Assembly (NCBI RefSeq): GCF_003073045.1
Contig: NC_037603.1
Coordinates: 18,172,192-18,236,191, forward strand
DNA: 64,000 bases
Direction of reading: 5' to 3'
Origin: Pomacea canaliculata
Taxonomy: Eukaryota > Mollusca > Gastropoda > Architaenioglossa > Ampullariidae
Part shown: positions 28,501-39,651 of the stretch, in pieces
Numbering within the stretch: the stretch's first letter is position 1
Layout: the number at the start of each line of letters is the position of its first letter
Program-made: the position numbers and the translations under genes
Notes under the pieces: generated by a model
Told to the model about the DNA's origin: nothing
The model's input: only the letters and a program-made list of their open reading frames with translations
The model's database searches: none

Positions 28501-31500
28501 GCATCGAGTGCTTGTCTCCTCCTGTGAAGCAAAGTCGAGATGGAGAACGGGAGTCGGAAAGTGTCTTGCAAGAGAGCAACAGGTGGGGAATTACAGCCTC
28601 TGTGTGTTATTTTAAACTTTTCTTTTTTGCTGTGTACCATTTATGGCATGGGACATTACTCAATCAGATGTTGTCAGATTTGATGTCACTTGATTTGATG
28701 GTAGGAAATAGGAGATACTTCATAATTTTGCAGGCTGCCTAGTAAAATGAACTGTCGCCAGTACTCAGATGTGGGAGAAATTTTAAACAAAATGTGTTTG
28801 TGTGTGTGTGTGTGTGCACGCAGAGATTTAACATTCAATGATGTTATAAATATTAACTTTTTGAATGGTGTCGTCATAATGTACTTCTGATGCAATGTTG
28901 TGATTGTTTTGCAAAACTAATGAATTATTATGCTGCACATATAAAAGTGACCATTGTGTGCGTGCTTATTTGCATGTGTATATACACAACAGACTGAATG
29001 ACAGCTATAGAGAAATATCCAGGCAGCTGGAGGAACACCAGGCACGACAGAAGGAGCTTCAGCATTATATCAAGATGGTATGGTGCAGGGAAAAATCAAG
29101 TCATTAAGAATCAAATGCCTATGAGAAGTAAAAGTAAAGATCTGGGACCTCACAATGGTGCTAAATAAATTAATTTTATCAGAGGATGGCAGATGAAATA
29201 ACATGTCATAAATACTTCTCGGTAGACTAAGATTTTGTGTTTACCTGTTTTATTATTATTTTCTAATTGTCCTTTGAGACAAATTAAGTCTTATCTTAAC
29301 CATTTTGACCAGTGAATTCAATTTCCTTACTTTATAAATGACTTAACTATTACTGTAATGATGACCTTAGTGATGTCTTGGGCCTTGGTATTGGATTCGT
29401 TTTATTCTCTCTTTCTGCAATTAAATTATTTCAATAAAAATATGATCCAGTACTGGATTCTTCTGGTAAAGTAAAGAAATTTCATTTTGCATCCATTTTG
29501 TTCATTCTGCATAGCTGCTGGATAAACCACCTCGCATGGTGAATGAAAAACCAGAGAGAGATAATCATGTGGACCCTGACTCATTGGAGACTTCACGTGA
29601 AACAGGTATGTGCAAGTGTTCCATGAATATCTTACCTCACTCTCTGTAACCTTAACTGTAATCTTACTTTAATTAAAATGTCGAGATTTTACATGGTACA
29701 GCTTATTTGGAAAATAGCAAATATTGCCATATAGTGGCACATTAATGGTAATGTTAGAGTAAATAGTAATTTCTGAATTATTTTAATTGGGTTTTTTTTT
29801 ATGCATCTTCGTTTTGAGCTTATATGGTTCTACACACACATATTCATCAGTAGCATTTGGCTGAGTCTTTTGAAACAGGGCAACACCAAGGCAAAGTATG
29901 TAGACTGATCTTATGGTGATCAGATTAAGTGCTACCTAGGGTAGGTAAGGTAATAGACCTAATATCAAGTTTAATCATGAGTACCCATGTTACAAAATGT
30001 CAAGAGGAGAGAGAGAGACCCTAGGTGTTTCAAAACCGAGATCAGGGCTCAGGACTAACATGATGTGGATGGTCGCACATCATGAATAAAAGCTGCTTCA
30101 CCAGTTGAGGATAGAGTTATGAGAAACACTTTCCCCAGATGTCTGCATGGGAATTATTTCTGCATTATACGTTGTGCATGTTTTCTTTGCATACATTTGC
30201 AGTTGATTGGGAGCTAACTGAAGCAGCCCAGGCAGCACAGATCAGCACAGACCTACATCGCTTACAACAGCTGCGCAACAGACAGGTGGGTACAGGGAAC
30301 TGCAGAGACTCCATGTTATATACACAAGTGCTTTTTACTTATTCTTCATCACGGCGTGTCATTTGCATGATGCACTCTGAGTAATTGATGATTTCACTTG
30401 TCCTGCATGCTATTCACAGGCTCCAGATCCTTCTTTTGACACCTTGATTACATCTGGGTTGCTCTTGCTAACAATTTTCAAAGTAGTGGGCAGGAGGATG
30501 TTACTGAAACAAAAGGAACTTTAATAAGAGCTTAGCGTTTTCCTGAAGGTCTCCCAAGACCCATAGCAGGTGTTTCCATGTGTTAGAAGACTTGTTTTGT
30601 ATAACTTGTATAACATGTCTGTCATGACACTGCTCGTGTCAGTTATCCTGCATGGAACAACAGCGAGTTGTCACTTGAATTAGAATATTGTGATTTGTGC
30701 TTTTTCTTGTTGGGATAACAGCGAGTCATCACTCACATTAGTTAGAATATTGTGATTTCTGCTTTTTCTTGATGTGCTGTCATTGTGTCTATTGTGCTTT
30801 GCCTTTTCAAGGTGGCAGAAGTTGTGACCCAGCCACTGTCACCACAAACGTCACAAAGGAGGGACAGAATTGAACGATCTGGAGCTGCAGGCTCCTCCAC
30901 CAGACAGGCAGCAAGTCTGCCTCCAGGGTCTCTTCAAGCACAACAGCTGGCTGAACTCTCCTACTTACTCAACCACTACCAGGAAGGCCTTGAGATCCAA
31001 CCTGGACATCCCTTGACCGCTGCAGCAGCATCATCCGCCTCCATCGCACACATTCTGAATTTCCTGGCTTCTGCTCAACAGCAGTGAGTGCTTGTCATTG
31101 TTCCTGGCAGTGGGTAGCAAGTTCGTCTTTTTATGTTTCACATCTTGTCATGTGATTGACACTTAAACCTGCATTTTCACATCTCATGCCTTCATGGCAT
31201 TTAACCAGAAAAATGACTTTAATGGTGTAACTCAGTGGAGACAAAGTGCACTTGTGTTATATGCAATCTTAGTGTCGTTTTTTTTTTCAAAGTGATCAAA
31301 AGGTATCAAAATATTTTCAAAACACAAGTTCAGATAAAGAATAAGCATACTAATGATTCAAATTATAAGTATAAGGAACTGTGAGACTGTACTTGCTTGC
31401 TCGCTTGCTACAGTGCTACAGCTCTGATAGCAACTATATCTGGAGAGTTTTCTGCTCCATCTAATCTCATTGGCATATTCACATTCTTGGGCTTATCATC

Positions 31501-32768
31501 ATATTTAAGAAATCTATCTGAAACACAGTCCAGCAATGTCGTCATTCCACCCTCTAGGCCTGTGATTTTAGTAGGCTGTTGTTGAAGGAAAGAGATGGCT
31601 TCTTTAGAGCAAGCGCATTTGTGTTTGGAAACTGTCATCGGGTATGGAGAGCATACCATCTTACCAGGTCTCTTATTTTGGATGGCTGATGTGCAGGACT
31701 GAGCAGGTGGCTGCAGATGGGAGACAGAGCAGCAGTGCCAGAACTTCGCCCAGGTGCAACCACACACAGCGAACTAGAGACCGACACAAGGCCAAGAAGA
31801 ATGGTGACAGCAGGCACCACTCTGTGAGGGCAGCTTGCATGATGTCTTGTAAAATAGACTTAATCTTTGGAAATTTTGATCAGTAGCTGTAAGAGAGCAG
31901 CCTGGCAGATTGACTACAATATTTAGGCTACTGGAAACGTTTTCTGAAGGAAACAAAATGAAAGAATATGAAAGTGGACTACTGTGTAACTTTCACATAG
32001 ATTGGTAAATTGTGCCTTTTGTATTGTGCTCATGACAAGATTTATATGTTAGAAAATTGAACACCTTTTAACAAGGGTGAAACATGGAGTTGGGACATTT
32101 AAACAAACCTGACAGTTGTGACCACAAGGTTAGTATCAGAGGTAGCAAAAGAGGGTAGGGAGTAGGTGAAGGTGACTCTGGGCTTTTAGACATATGAAAC
32201 ATGGGCTACTAACCCTGACTATCAATCACATTACAACTGTAGTCAGGATCTGGGCTAATGTGCTAACTCTGTCATGATGCCATTTCTGTCCTCAAAAGTT
32301 AAAACATCAAATTACAAAAGCAAAAGGATAACAATAATAGTAAAAATAATCATGAAAATCATAACTTATAAGCAATAGTTCTTGCACAAGAATGCTGTTT
32401 TTACCTTATTTATATGTGTATTCACAAGCATTCATCTCTTTCCCATGTCTCATTCCCATTAAATTTGCATATTGCAAATGATCAGCACTGGTATATTAAT
32501 CCTCCTTACTTATATTCATCAGTTTATGAATGAGCTTTTCATTTCTCATGTTTATGCACTTCACACTGATTTTCTTTTGCAGGTGGGTCCTGAAACCAGC
32601 CTCTCCACCTCAAACTTGTCAGAGAGAAATGAGAGATCAATGGCCTCCTCTGTAAAGTCCAATTCCTCTCGAAAGGCAGAGAAAAAATCAGAAAAACTAC
32701 CCACAGCAGCTCCTTCCATGAAACCAGCAGTTCGCCCTCAAGGAAAAGATCATCCTGTGTGGAAGTAA
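13523..32768 (+). CDS. CNTROB: Centrobin (centrosomal BRCA2-interacting protein)
   Basis: Centrobin is a daughter-centriole coiled-coil protein needed for centriole duplication and elongation. Coding exons: 13523-15664, 15916-16024, 16497-16590, 17261-17414, 17737-17772, 18322-18402, 18663-18779, 19204-19302, 19730-19885, 20546-20638, 21046-21159, 21711-21806, 22107-22303, 23161-23226, 24920-25007, 25649-25803, 26559-26599, 26765-27484, 28480-28582, 28993-29077, 29515-29605, 30203-30285, 30812-31083, 31697-31823, 32583-32768. They total 5505 nt (1834 aa) with every phase consistent. Identity rests on exons 4-7: RRKHCEQQIQNLNAK, LLELQQQLVVAVSTDKRKD and MIDQLDKQLGKVVERW mirror the human protein, and the C terminus ends HPVWK (human GGVWR). 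Coiled coil spans about residues 820-1205. Residues 1-714 are a single-exon acidic, Ser/Gly/Gln-rich extension (human is ~900 aa in all), ending in a Q-rich stretch. The exons at 25649 and 31697 were inferred to keep phase. Confidence 0.92.
15698..15790. repeat. GT-rich microsatellite after centrobin exon 1
   Basis: An interrupted TG/TGTGCA tract begins about 34 bases past the donor of the large first coding exon. It is simple sequence; the short frames on both strands through it are artefacts. Confidence 0.8.
16806..16985. repeat. Dispersed-repeat fragment in centrobin intron 3
   Basis: The segment starts with CAGATTTATATAGCACC and CAAGGTGCTTTAATTACAAG, then runs through CA-rich sequence with repeated AACATGCA units. 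It resembles 8751-8815. The class is unknown. It lies inside intron 3 of centrobin and has no coding potential. Confidence 0.35.
19898..20072. mobile_element. hAT (Charlie-like) MITE in centrobin intron 9
   Basis: The left end CAGTGGTGCCCAACCTTTT and right end AGGTTGGGCATCCCTG are inverted repeats. The inside carries the GGGCCGGATGTGGCCTGCAGGCC phrase typical of short hAT/Charlie-type elements. It begins only 12 bases after the exon 9 donor (exon ends 19885). The flanks GTTTAACT and GTTTTTAA may be a worn 8-bp target duplication. Confidence 0.8.
23836..24868 (+). mobile_element. Endonuclease/reverse-transcriptase relic in centrobin intron 14
   Basis: Translations in several frames recall non-LTR endonuclease/RT proteins abundant in molluscs. 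Seen in order are MNDVLDLCDQRRALKREK (linker before the RT), QWMEYCKDLCNFQLKTGAK with a shift, RAIWSLNGGKSPGIDNIPAE (start of the RT domain), a truncated NYR.ISL segment, and the C-terminal region with KLVWYGHVTRHDSLLKTV. Most of the RT core, including the YADD region, is missing, so it is a dead internally deleted copy. It lies in the sense orientation within the intron. Confidence 0.85.
26073..26244. mobile_element. MITE with terminal inverted repeats, copy 2
   Basis: This is the second copy of the element at 3532-3706, 172 bp, in the same orientation and in centrobin intron 16. It starts CAGGGCTTCTGCTTACGC and ends TTAGCACAAGCCCTG. It is flanked by perfect 6-bp direct repeats AAACAG (26067-26072 and 26245-26250). 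One shared block begins GGGACCCCTTAAAAATCTGA. The clean flanks mark it as a complete insertion. Confidence 0.88.
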
Positions 32769-34510
32769 AGTTTGCAAGCATATGGGGAGGTTGGGTAGGA
32801 AGAGGTCAGGGGTAACCCAGATTAGCAAGGACAAGGAAGATTCATCAAATATGGACAAAGTAACAAAATATCCAGCGTGATCATCGTACAGGAAAAATCC
32901 ATGTTGCACTGATTAAAGGGTGACATGAAATTAACCATTTAAAATGAAGTTTTATGAGAAAAGCATGTGAACTGACTTAAAATTGTAACCAGATTTCATT
33001 GAGAGCTGCAGGCTCGTGCAAGAGAGGAACTTCTACAAAAGTGAGCCTTGTTATGATGCTGCAGTGTTTCTATATCTTGTAATGAATTATATATATATAT
33101 CCAATCACTAAAAAAGCCAAAGTGGTTTGCACTTGGGTTAAACTTTTATAGTTCATTTAAGAACTCTTAAGAACTGTAAAGAGTTCTTCTAGTGTTGGAT
33201 AAACGACTAATTCACTTGCTTTGGACATAGTCTTGGCCCTACCTGGCAAGAAACAAATGGCTTTGTTTTCTAAAGTTTAAGGTTAAGAAGAATGAAATTG
33301 TTGGTCTTGATAAAAATGTTTTAAATTATGTTTTTTCTATGCTAGAAATCATTTACCTTCTGTTCATGATTCCTCGGGTGATGTTTGTTACATTTCTGCT
33401 TGAGATGATGAATTGACATTGTTTATTTCTCATGCTTGTCAGGTGTTTATTGTAAAAATGATTGATTTAATTTTTGGTCACAAGATCGTACTTTGATATT
33501 CCATGGATCTTGCTTCTATTGTAAGGAATTTTGTGAACTAGATCAAAGCATATGCACTGCCGTCCTTGTAATTGCATACAAAGTGGGTTGTGATACTCCG
33601 TTTTAGAGTTTACCATAATGCGTTTGTGATGGCGGTTGTTTTTAATAGATGTAATATCATGGTTAGCAAATGCTTGAATTTAGCTGTGAACTTATAGTTT
33701 GTTAATGAACAAATCATTTGAATTAAATTTGTTTTTCATCTTATTTTGGGCTTTGTCTTCATTTAATCAGTAGATCCTGAATGTGTTGTGTGATACATAC
33801 ATAACAAGTGACTTAAGATGTAAAATGATGTGGACAAGATGCTGGTGATGTAGGTAAAATGAGCTTATTGTAAGCTTGGTAGAGCCATTATCTTTTTTTT
33901 TAAAAAAGGTGTCAGTCCTTGTAAAATGCATAAATGGCCAGCAAGCCCAGGGTATAATTAGTTTTGCATATACCCAGAAGTGCAAACACTATACTATTCT
34001 TTTATGCATCAACAGTTTCAGGCAGACCGACAGTTTTATTTTTTAAGATTATTCACACTAATAGTTGGTAGCTGTACTCGTTTAATGCTCGTAAAAAAAA
34101 AATGTATCCTTTATTCTAACATGCAGCCTTTAGTATATGTTGTGACTTATGCAGTGAGTTTCACTTTTAATGTAATTATCATTCTTCCAAGGACCACAGG
34201 AGATAACCTTAAAAGAAGCATATATATGCTGCTCTTTTAATAGACTTCTTTTGTACAAGCTTCAATCGCAAAAATTCTTTTGAAATGCTTTTCTTTTGCT
34301 GGCAGATTTGGATGCATGCACACAAGCACGTGGAAGTGTATTGGTACTTCATCTTTTTGATCATTGTAATACAAAATTTGTATAACAATAATTCAAGTCA
34401 GGATGGAACATATTTTTATGTGTTACATTTTAAAGAAATACACAGGTTTTTAAATTAGACTATCTGAACTATTAATTCTGAAAGCTGGTTTGCAGAAATT
34501 AGGAAATTAT
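32769..34510 (+). other. Centrobin 3' UTR and downstream sequence
   Basis: After the centrobin stop the sequence is non-coding and AT-rich, as expected of a 3' UTR. No canonical AATAAA was seen before about 34.5 kb. The variant ATTAAA near 33723-33728 is a possible polyadenylation signal. Beyond it I see nothing recognisable up to the repeat at 34.5 kb. Confidence 0.4.
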
Positions 34511-35151
34511 GAGTAATCCCTCGCCACTTCGCACTTCACTATTTCGCGGATGTTTATAAGAAATAAGTGGGAAAAATGATTCGCGGATCTGTACGCTTCT
34601 TCGCGGATTTTCTGCGAAATTCGATCAGTGGAAAATATGTATATTTTATGAATTTTTAGATGAAAAAAAAACCCGAAGTGTATAAAATATGTTACTAATA
34701 CTTATTCTAACAAGAAAGAAATATTATGAATAAAAAAATTAATACGAATTACAGTAAAGAGTGCATGTATTTACTCTGAAAGGAGAACCAGCACCGTTTG
34801 CCTGAGACGCTACGCGCCTACTCACAATTGTAAGCAACACACGATTTGGTTGGTTGCTAGAGAAGCGACCGACCAGAGAGTGCTGCGTTGTATCCCAGCC
34901 CCCGATTGGCTCAGTACATGTATTACAGGTACTGTACTTCTCTACAGTACATACTATATATATAATGTGTGTTTGTTCTTTTATTTACTGTAAAGATACA
35001 ATGCATGCGCAGAACAGTGTGGGAATGGTTATTAACTTAAATTAAGGAAATGGAAAAAGTTTATGTAGCGTAAAAGTATGGGGGAGTGTTTATAAAGCTT
35101 TAATATAGTGTCTAAATAAATATGCCCGTAAAAAAAAAAAAAAAAAAAAAA
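34511..35151. mobile_element. Tigger/pogo-like element, one end plus A-rich tail
   Basis: The left end AGTAATCCCTCGCCACTTCG, followed by repeated TTCGCGGAT motifs, looks like the terminal region of Tigger-type (Tc1/mariner superfamily) elements. The phrase GGGGGAGTGTTTATAAAGC at about 35081 is also found inside such elements. The opposite terminal repeat was not found; the copy runs into a 20-base A tract at about 35132-35151. No transposase frame is present. It abuts the first copy of the promoter-like repeat. Confidence 0.5.
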
Positions 35152-35199
35152 CTAAAAAAATTAAATCTTACTTGATAGTAGCTACCAAGGTGGTTTTCT

Positions 35200-35330
35200 C
35201 AGCTACTGACCAATCAAACGTTGCCTCTCAGGTCCCGGTCAGTGTTTGGCCACGTGACGTCAAGAAGGGGGTGTGGCTTGTAGGGGGTGCACATCCAATG
35301 GGACGAGAGGCGTTAAACGATTATTGTCCA
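35200..35330. repeat. Promoter-like direct repeat, block A, copy 1
   Basis: This ~130-bp block aligns along its whole length with 39344-39475 in the same orientation. Shared features are an inverted Y-box (GACCAATCA), the composite CACGTGACGTCA (35251-35262; E-box overlapping a cAMP-response element), GGGGGTG, and ATCCAATGGGACGAGAGG. These motifs are typical of a promoter. In copy 2 block B follows at once; here ~1.4 kb of other sequence comes between. Confidence 0.85.
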
Positions 35331-36750
35331 GACGACTTTTACACCAACAGGTACTTACACAACTGTAACCTTTAGCACGAGTTGTAGAAACACGACTTGA
35401 GATGTTTCATAAAGACGAACTACTTGCATTGTGTCTGCTATGATAAGACAGTGTGTTTGTATGTCTGCTATGATAAGTGCATGTGTTGCAAGATTTCAAT
35501 TTTTATTGAGTAGGCCTGAGTTTTTCAATGGGAACAACAGCAGCCATCATAACATAACATTTTCATAAACTGTAGTATGGAAAATAAACATACAATTAAC
35601 TTTCGATAGTACAAATATGTAAGATGTACAGCAGCATCATTATTTTCACATCCGAACATTGAGATTGAAAATTGAAAAAAATGGAGGATTCAACTAAACC
35701 AAATGAAAATCTACAATGGAAGATTCAGATTAAGTAGGCATTTCAGTACGTATCTGATGGATTCTTTATTACTTGAAGGGCATGGCTTCATCGAGTGTGA
35801 GAGTATTAAAGAAAATATAACTGACTCATCTTAAAACTTCTGTAAATACAATACAGTAATTAGTAATGTCAAGACCAGTTATTCCCAAAGTCTATACACT
35901 CATACATAAACATGCACTTCGTACAGCATTTGTGAATATAAGTGTACGTATGTTTGTTATACAATGAGAGAAAAATGCGTGTGAGCGCGCGCGTGCGCGT
36001 TATGTACTTGAGACTGATATACTGATGGCAATAATAATCAAAATCATCGTCATCATCGAAAACGGAACATTGACTAATGAACCGAGTTTTCAGTTCCTTG
36101 ATACATTTTACACATCACATAAAAGCGCGGACACACACACAGACACAAGTTTCTATGCATGTAGCAGATGGTATTCCAAATACTGAATAAATAAATTAAT
36201 AGTATTGATTATGCGCGTGTAAGCACAAACCCACAAACAAAACAGCTTCCCCGTAGAACAAACATCTTGAGAGTCTTCTGACTGCTTTCTTTAATGATGT
36301 GTGTGTATATATATATACACGTCTATATGTATGCGTACACTGTATAATACACTCATACAGCCCTCTAGATGCTATCATGGGCAGCAGTTATGAAGGGGAA
36401 GTCGGGAGGGAGAGAGAAAGTTTCTGTTGCTGTGGCTGTCGTAAACTCACCCCTTTGATACCGATTGCTGATAATTACTTTAGTAAACCCGAGAGACACC
36501 CAGGTGAGCTCCCACACCTCCAGTCCATTTTTGACAACGATCACCTTCAGTTGTTGTAGTCGCTAACCTCGCCACAGTCGTGGCTTAATGAGTTAAATTG
36601 TCTGACCCTTCCTTGAGCTCTGCATGTCACACCTCATCAGAGAAGTGCCTCGGGGATTTAGAGGCCACGGTCCAGCAGTCACACAACCTTGACTAGACTG
36701 TGATCGCCTGGAGGTGTGGTGTCATCGTCATTGTCTCGTCTTTTAACTGC
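35331..36750. other. Non-coding segment separating blocks A and B in copy 1
   Basis: No gene is visible. The segment holds a short direct repeat (TGTCTGCTATGATAAG near 35430 and 35460), alternating CG/CA sequence near 35980-36000, and TA/CA simple sequence near 36300. A tRNA-like phrase GTGGCTTAATGAGTTAAATT at about 36581 could be an old SINE head. Since copy 2 has A and B joined, this is either an insertion into copy 1 or the ancestral spacer lost from copy 2. Confidence 0.4.
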
Positions 36751-36935
36751 TGTTACATCAGGAGAGAAGCTTCGGGCGGAGATTGACAGTCGGGATGTTA
36801 CGTAAGTTAGCATGGCTCACCTGGGATAATAGGTATCATCAGTTGGGAGATTAAAAGGATCAGACTGTGCACTGTGGGGCATTAAACTGTGCTTTGAGGG
36901 CTACCTGCTGAAAGCGAAAGATGTTTTACAGACAA
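36751..36935. repeat. Promoter-like direct repeat, block B, copy 1
   Basis: The block aligns with 39475-39651 in the same orientation. Shared anchors are CTTCGGGCGGAGATTGACAG, GTCGGGATGTTACGTAAG, TGGCTCACCTGGGATAA and TGTGCTTTGAGGGCTACCTG. GATGTTAC|GTAAG looks like a plus-strand splice donor and is kept in both copies. No protein frame is shared. Confidence 0.85.
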
Positions 36936-37296
36936 GCTTCCGATCTGTACATATTTGTCTGTAAACAATTCCTTTCATTATGAAAAATAAATTTCTTCTA
37001 TGATCTTCCCCCAGACATAAAATTCAAGGATGAGTAATAAGCTCAGTCGGACGGGGGTAGCTGCGCGTTCATTATGGATTAGCTTCTTCTGGTGTCAAAT
37101 TACACCTCCTGATATTCTATTCACCTTAAAACTTACAAAATTAGTTCAAAAGGTTTTACACCCGTTTTCCTCCATTTTTATTTTAACCAGTTGTTGAGTA
37201 GGCAATGTAAATGTAGTGTATTAAAAAAGGGGGTCGCTGACAACATCTCTAACAGTAAGAAAATAAATAAAATAATACAAATATGGTTCGCATCTG

Positions 37297-37302
37297 TTTA
37301 TT
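37297..37302 (-). terminator. Polyadenylation signal for the RING gene
   Basis: AATAAA on the minus strand, about 127 bases past the stop codon of the RING gene. Spacing and sequence suit a polyadenylation signal. Confidence 0.55.
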
Positions 37303-37428
37303 AAAGTAGTTAATCTGTGTACAAAGATATATATATAGACAGGATAAAATACTAAGAAAAAGCATTAATGCCAACAACGTTGGAGCGTTCACAACTTTTG
37401 ACAGACGACTATGTTAGTTGCGAACATG

Positions 37429-38229
37429 TTAGTTTTTAAATTTTATTATCCAAGATAAGCGAAGATCTTGACAGCCTCGTGAATGAGATAGGTGCAAGCG
37501 TTGACACTGTGTCATAATAGTTTTTATTCTTTCTTGCATGGGCTTTCTCATCAGGATGGTGGCCACCACCTGACGACTGTCTCGCATGCACTCCAATAGG
37601 TGCTGGTGGGTCAGAAGAACAGTTTGGTACTCTGCTGTCTTACCCTGGAAAAAGGTGAGAAACTGCAGGGACTTGTCTTTTAGCTGAGACACCCTGTCGT
37701 TGGCGACCACCAGACCACGGAAGAATATCACCATGTCCAGGAGGAAGACCTGCATGTCCTTCGTCCACTGGACCATCATCTGCACCTTATGGGACAGATC
37801 ATTCACTATGTCGAGAGCCTCCGCCTCGTGCTGGTCAGTGTTCTGTGCATCTCGAGGTCCCGTGCAGTGAGGGTGGGGGGAGCTGCGGGAGGAACAAATG
37901 AGATTTTCGCATCTCAGACAAGTGTCCGGGGTGAGGTCAACTGTGCCGCGCGCAGTCGCCTTTATTATGTGATGTGTTGGCAGAGAGTCGGCCACATACT
38001 CCGCCAGATGCTCCATTCGCTGCAAGTCTGGAGGCTGCATCACCAAAATACGATGACGACACAGTGGACAGCCTGCCGACACTCCCCTCGCATCTACCCA
38101 CGTGATCAGGCACACCCGGCAGATCACGTGACCGCAAAACATGATCTTGGGTTCTGTGAAGGGGCTTAGACATACAGGACACTCCGGCTTATCACAGTTG
38201 GTTAAAAGCGGTTCTTGCTTCGCATCCAT
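37429..38229 (-). CDS. RING-finger (TRIM-like) E3 ubiquitin ligase candidate
   Basis: The product is 266 aa from one coding exon. I start it at the Met of MDAKQEP because an intron acceptor (TTTTGTTTTGACAG) ends just before GAATGGATG; the earlier in-frame ATG would lie within that intron. Residues ~17-60 form a C3HC4 RING: CPVC, then FCGHVICRVC, then CPLC. RING domains recruit E2 enzymes for ubiquitin transfer. Cys/His residues around CLRCENLIC..HPHC (about 104-125) could be a degenerate B-box. Residues ~140-230 are helical in character, so the order suggests a short RING/B-box/coiled-coil protein with no C-terminal SPRY or NHL domain. Paralogue not identified. The gene lies between two copies of a promoter-like direct repeat. 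Confidence 0.85.
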   Translation of the reverse strand: MDAKQEPLLTNCDKPECPVCLSPFTEPKIMFCGHVICRVCLITWVDARGVSAGCPLCRHRILVMQPPDLQRMEHLAEYVADSLPTHHIIKATARGTVDLTPDTCLRCENLICSSRSSPHPHCTGPRDAQNTDQHEAEALDIVNDLSHKVQMMVQWTKDMQVFLLDMVIFFRGLVVANDRVSQLKDKSLQFLTFFQGKTAEYQTVLLTHQHLLECMRDSRQVVATILMRKPMQERIKTIMTQCQRLHLSHSRGCQDLRLSWIIKFKN

Positions 38230-39343
38230 TCCTGTCAAAACAAAAGGATTAACAAATCAGTAACAAATAAATACACGACACCCATTTTATCTGTCAGATT
38301 ATGTTGTTGTTTTCAATGTGAAGGTGCTCTGTTATGACTAAAACAAAAACTACTTGAACGAGCATTTTGATTGGCACTATCTAGTAACAAGAAAATGCTT
38401 CGGCTTTTATAATAGTAAGAATTCTTTGAACGATGACAGTTCACTTCAGGATAACTATGCACACAAATTTAGAGGACTAGTGGCAGGTAGTTTTATTTGA
38501 AGAGTAAAACGTCAAGAAGACGAAGTTAGGACACCTAGTAGATAGCTCGTGATCTGTTTATATTGTGAAAAGTGAAATAAAAATAAAACTCAGGAAGAGA
38601 AACGATAACATGTGTAATAATTACAGATCTTCACGCTGTAAATGGTTTCGTGACGGGTGTAGCAACAATCGTTGGTTTATAGGTATGTCTAAATGTACAT
38701 CTCCTGGGCAGTTCAGAAAATCAGAAAGGCTGCCACATTGTTATTCATATTATTATCTTTTTTTTTTCGCAGGGTCTCTTGTTCAAATTGTTATCTAGTA
38801 TCCTTAGCAACACTTGACGGTTTGGGGGATCACTTTTAGTCTCTTGATTGCGGTCAATGCACGAGCATCATAGATGTGTGAAAACGCGCCATTCGATTTC
38901 GTACCCGGGTACAGCGGAGTGTGTAGATGGAAAAGACTGGAGTTTCTTTCTTGTCAAACGATACCTCGCTACTTCCTATCAGTATGTTTTCGTTAGCCTT
39001 AGAAAATGTAAGATGACGACCTCCACACACAGCTACACACAGCTACGTTGTAGACACGACAGGCGAGCATCCACATAATCGAAATGAGAACAAGAAAATC
39101 ACACACAAAAAACCAAATAATCAGTTCTTGTCATTTTCAGAAGAAAGCATCTGACTTTGCAAAAAGGAAAAATGAATCTTACCTGCGAGTAGTTGCACTG
39201 GTGGTTTGGCAAGAAACTAAGTCAGCGATGGAGTTCACAGAAGTGAAAGGTCAGTATTCCCACCTGGCAGGTAACACTTGACAAAATAACCTTGCATCGC
39301 ATGCCGGGTACCCAATAAACCCTGCCCATGGCAATCCGTTTCC
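38230..39343 (-). other. Probable 5' intron and leader of the RING gene
   Basis: Minus-strand reading finds a donor, GTTACCTGCCAG|GTGGGAA, at 39270/39271 and the acceptor next to the RING start at 38231. Together they define a plausible ~1.04-kb 5' UTR intron. The leader would then begin just below the CCAAT/CRE block at 39344-39475. There is no coding content. The model rests only on splice-site sequence. Confidence 0.4.
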
Positions 39344-39651
39344 CAGCTAGCGACCAATCAACAGTTACTTCTGAGGTTCCGGTCAGTACTTGACCACGTG
39401 ACGTCATGAAGGGGGTGGAGCTTGTAGCGGTGCACATCCAATGGGACGAGAGGACTTAAACGACGATTAATGTCTGTTACATTAGGAGAAACGCTTCGGG
39501 CGGAGATTGACAGTCGGGATGTTACGTAAGCTAGCGTGGCTCACCTGGGATAACAGGTACCACCAACTGGGAAATTAAAAGAATCAGACAGTGGGGCATT
39601 AAAATGTGCTTTGAGGGCTACCTGCTGTAAGCGAAAGATGTTTTAGAGACA
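39344..39651. repeat. Promoter-like direct repeat, copy 2 (blocks A and B joined)
   Basis: Here the two blocks found apart at 35200-35330 and 36751-36935 are contiguous. Block A is 39344-39475 and contains GCGACCAATCA, CACGTGACGTCA (39395-39406) and ATCCAATGGGACGAGAGG. Block B is 39475-39651. Read on the minus strand the CCAAT boxes become ATTGG and lie upstream of the RING gene, so this may be its promoter. By eye block A is about four-fifths identical to copy 1. Confidence 0.85.

Noticed and set aside
29985..30115. Possible SINE with GGTTTTGAAACACC as box B on the minus strand
   Set aside because: No convincing box A, body or tail, so not listed as a feature.
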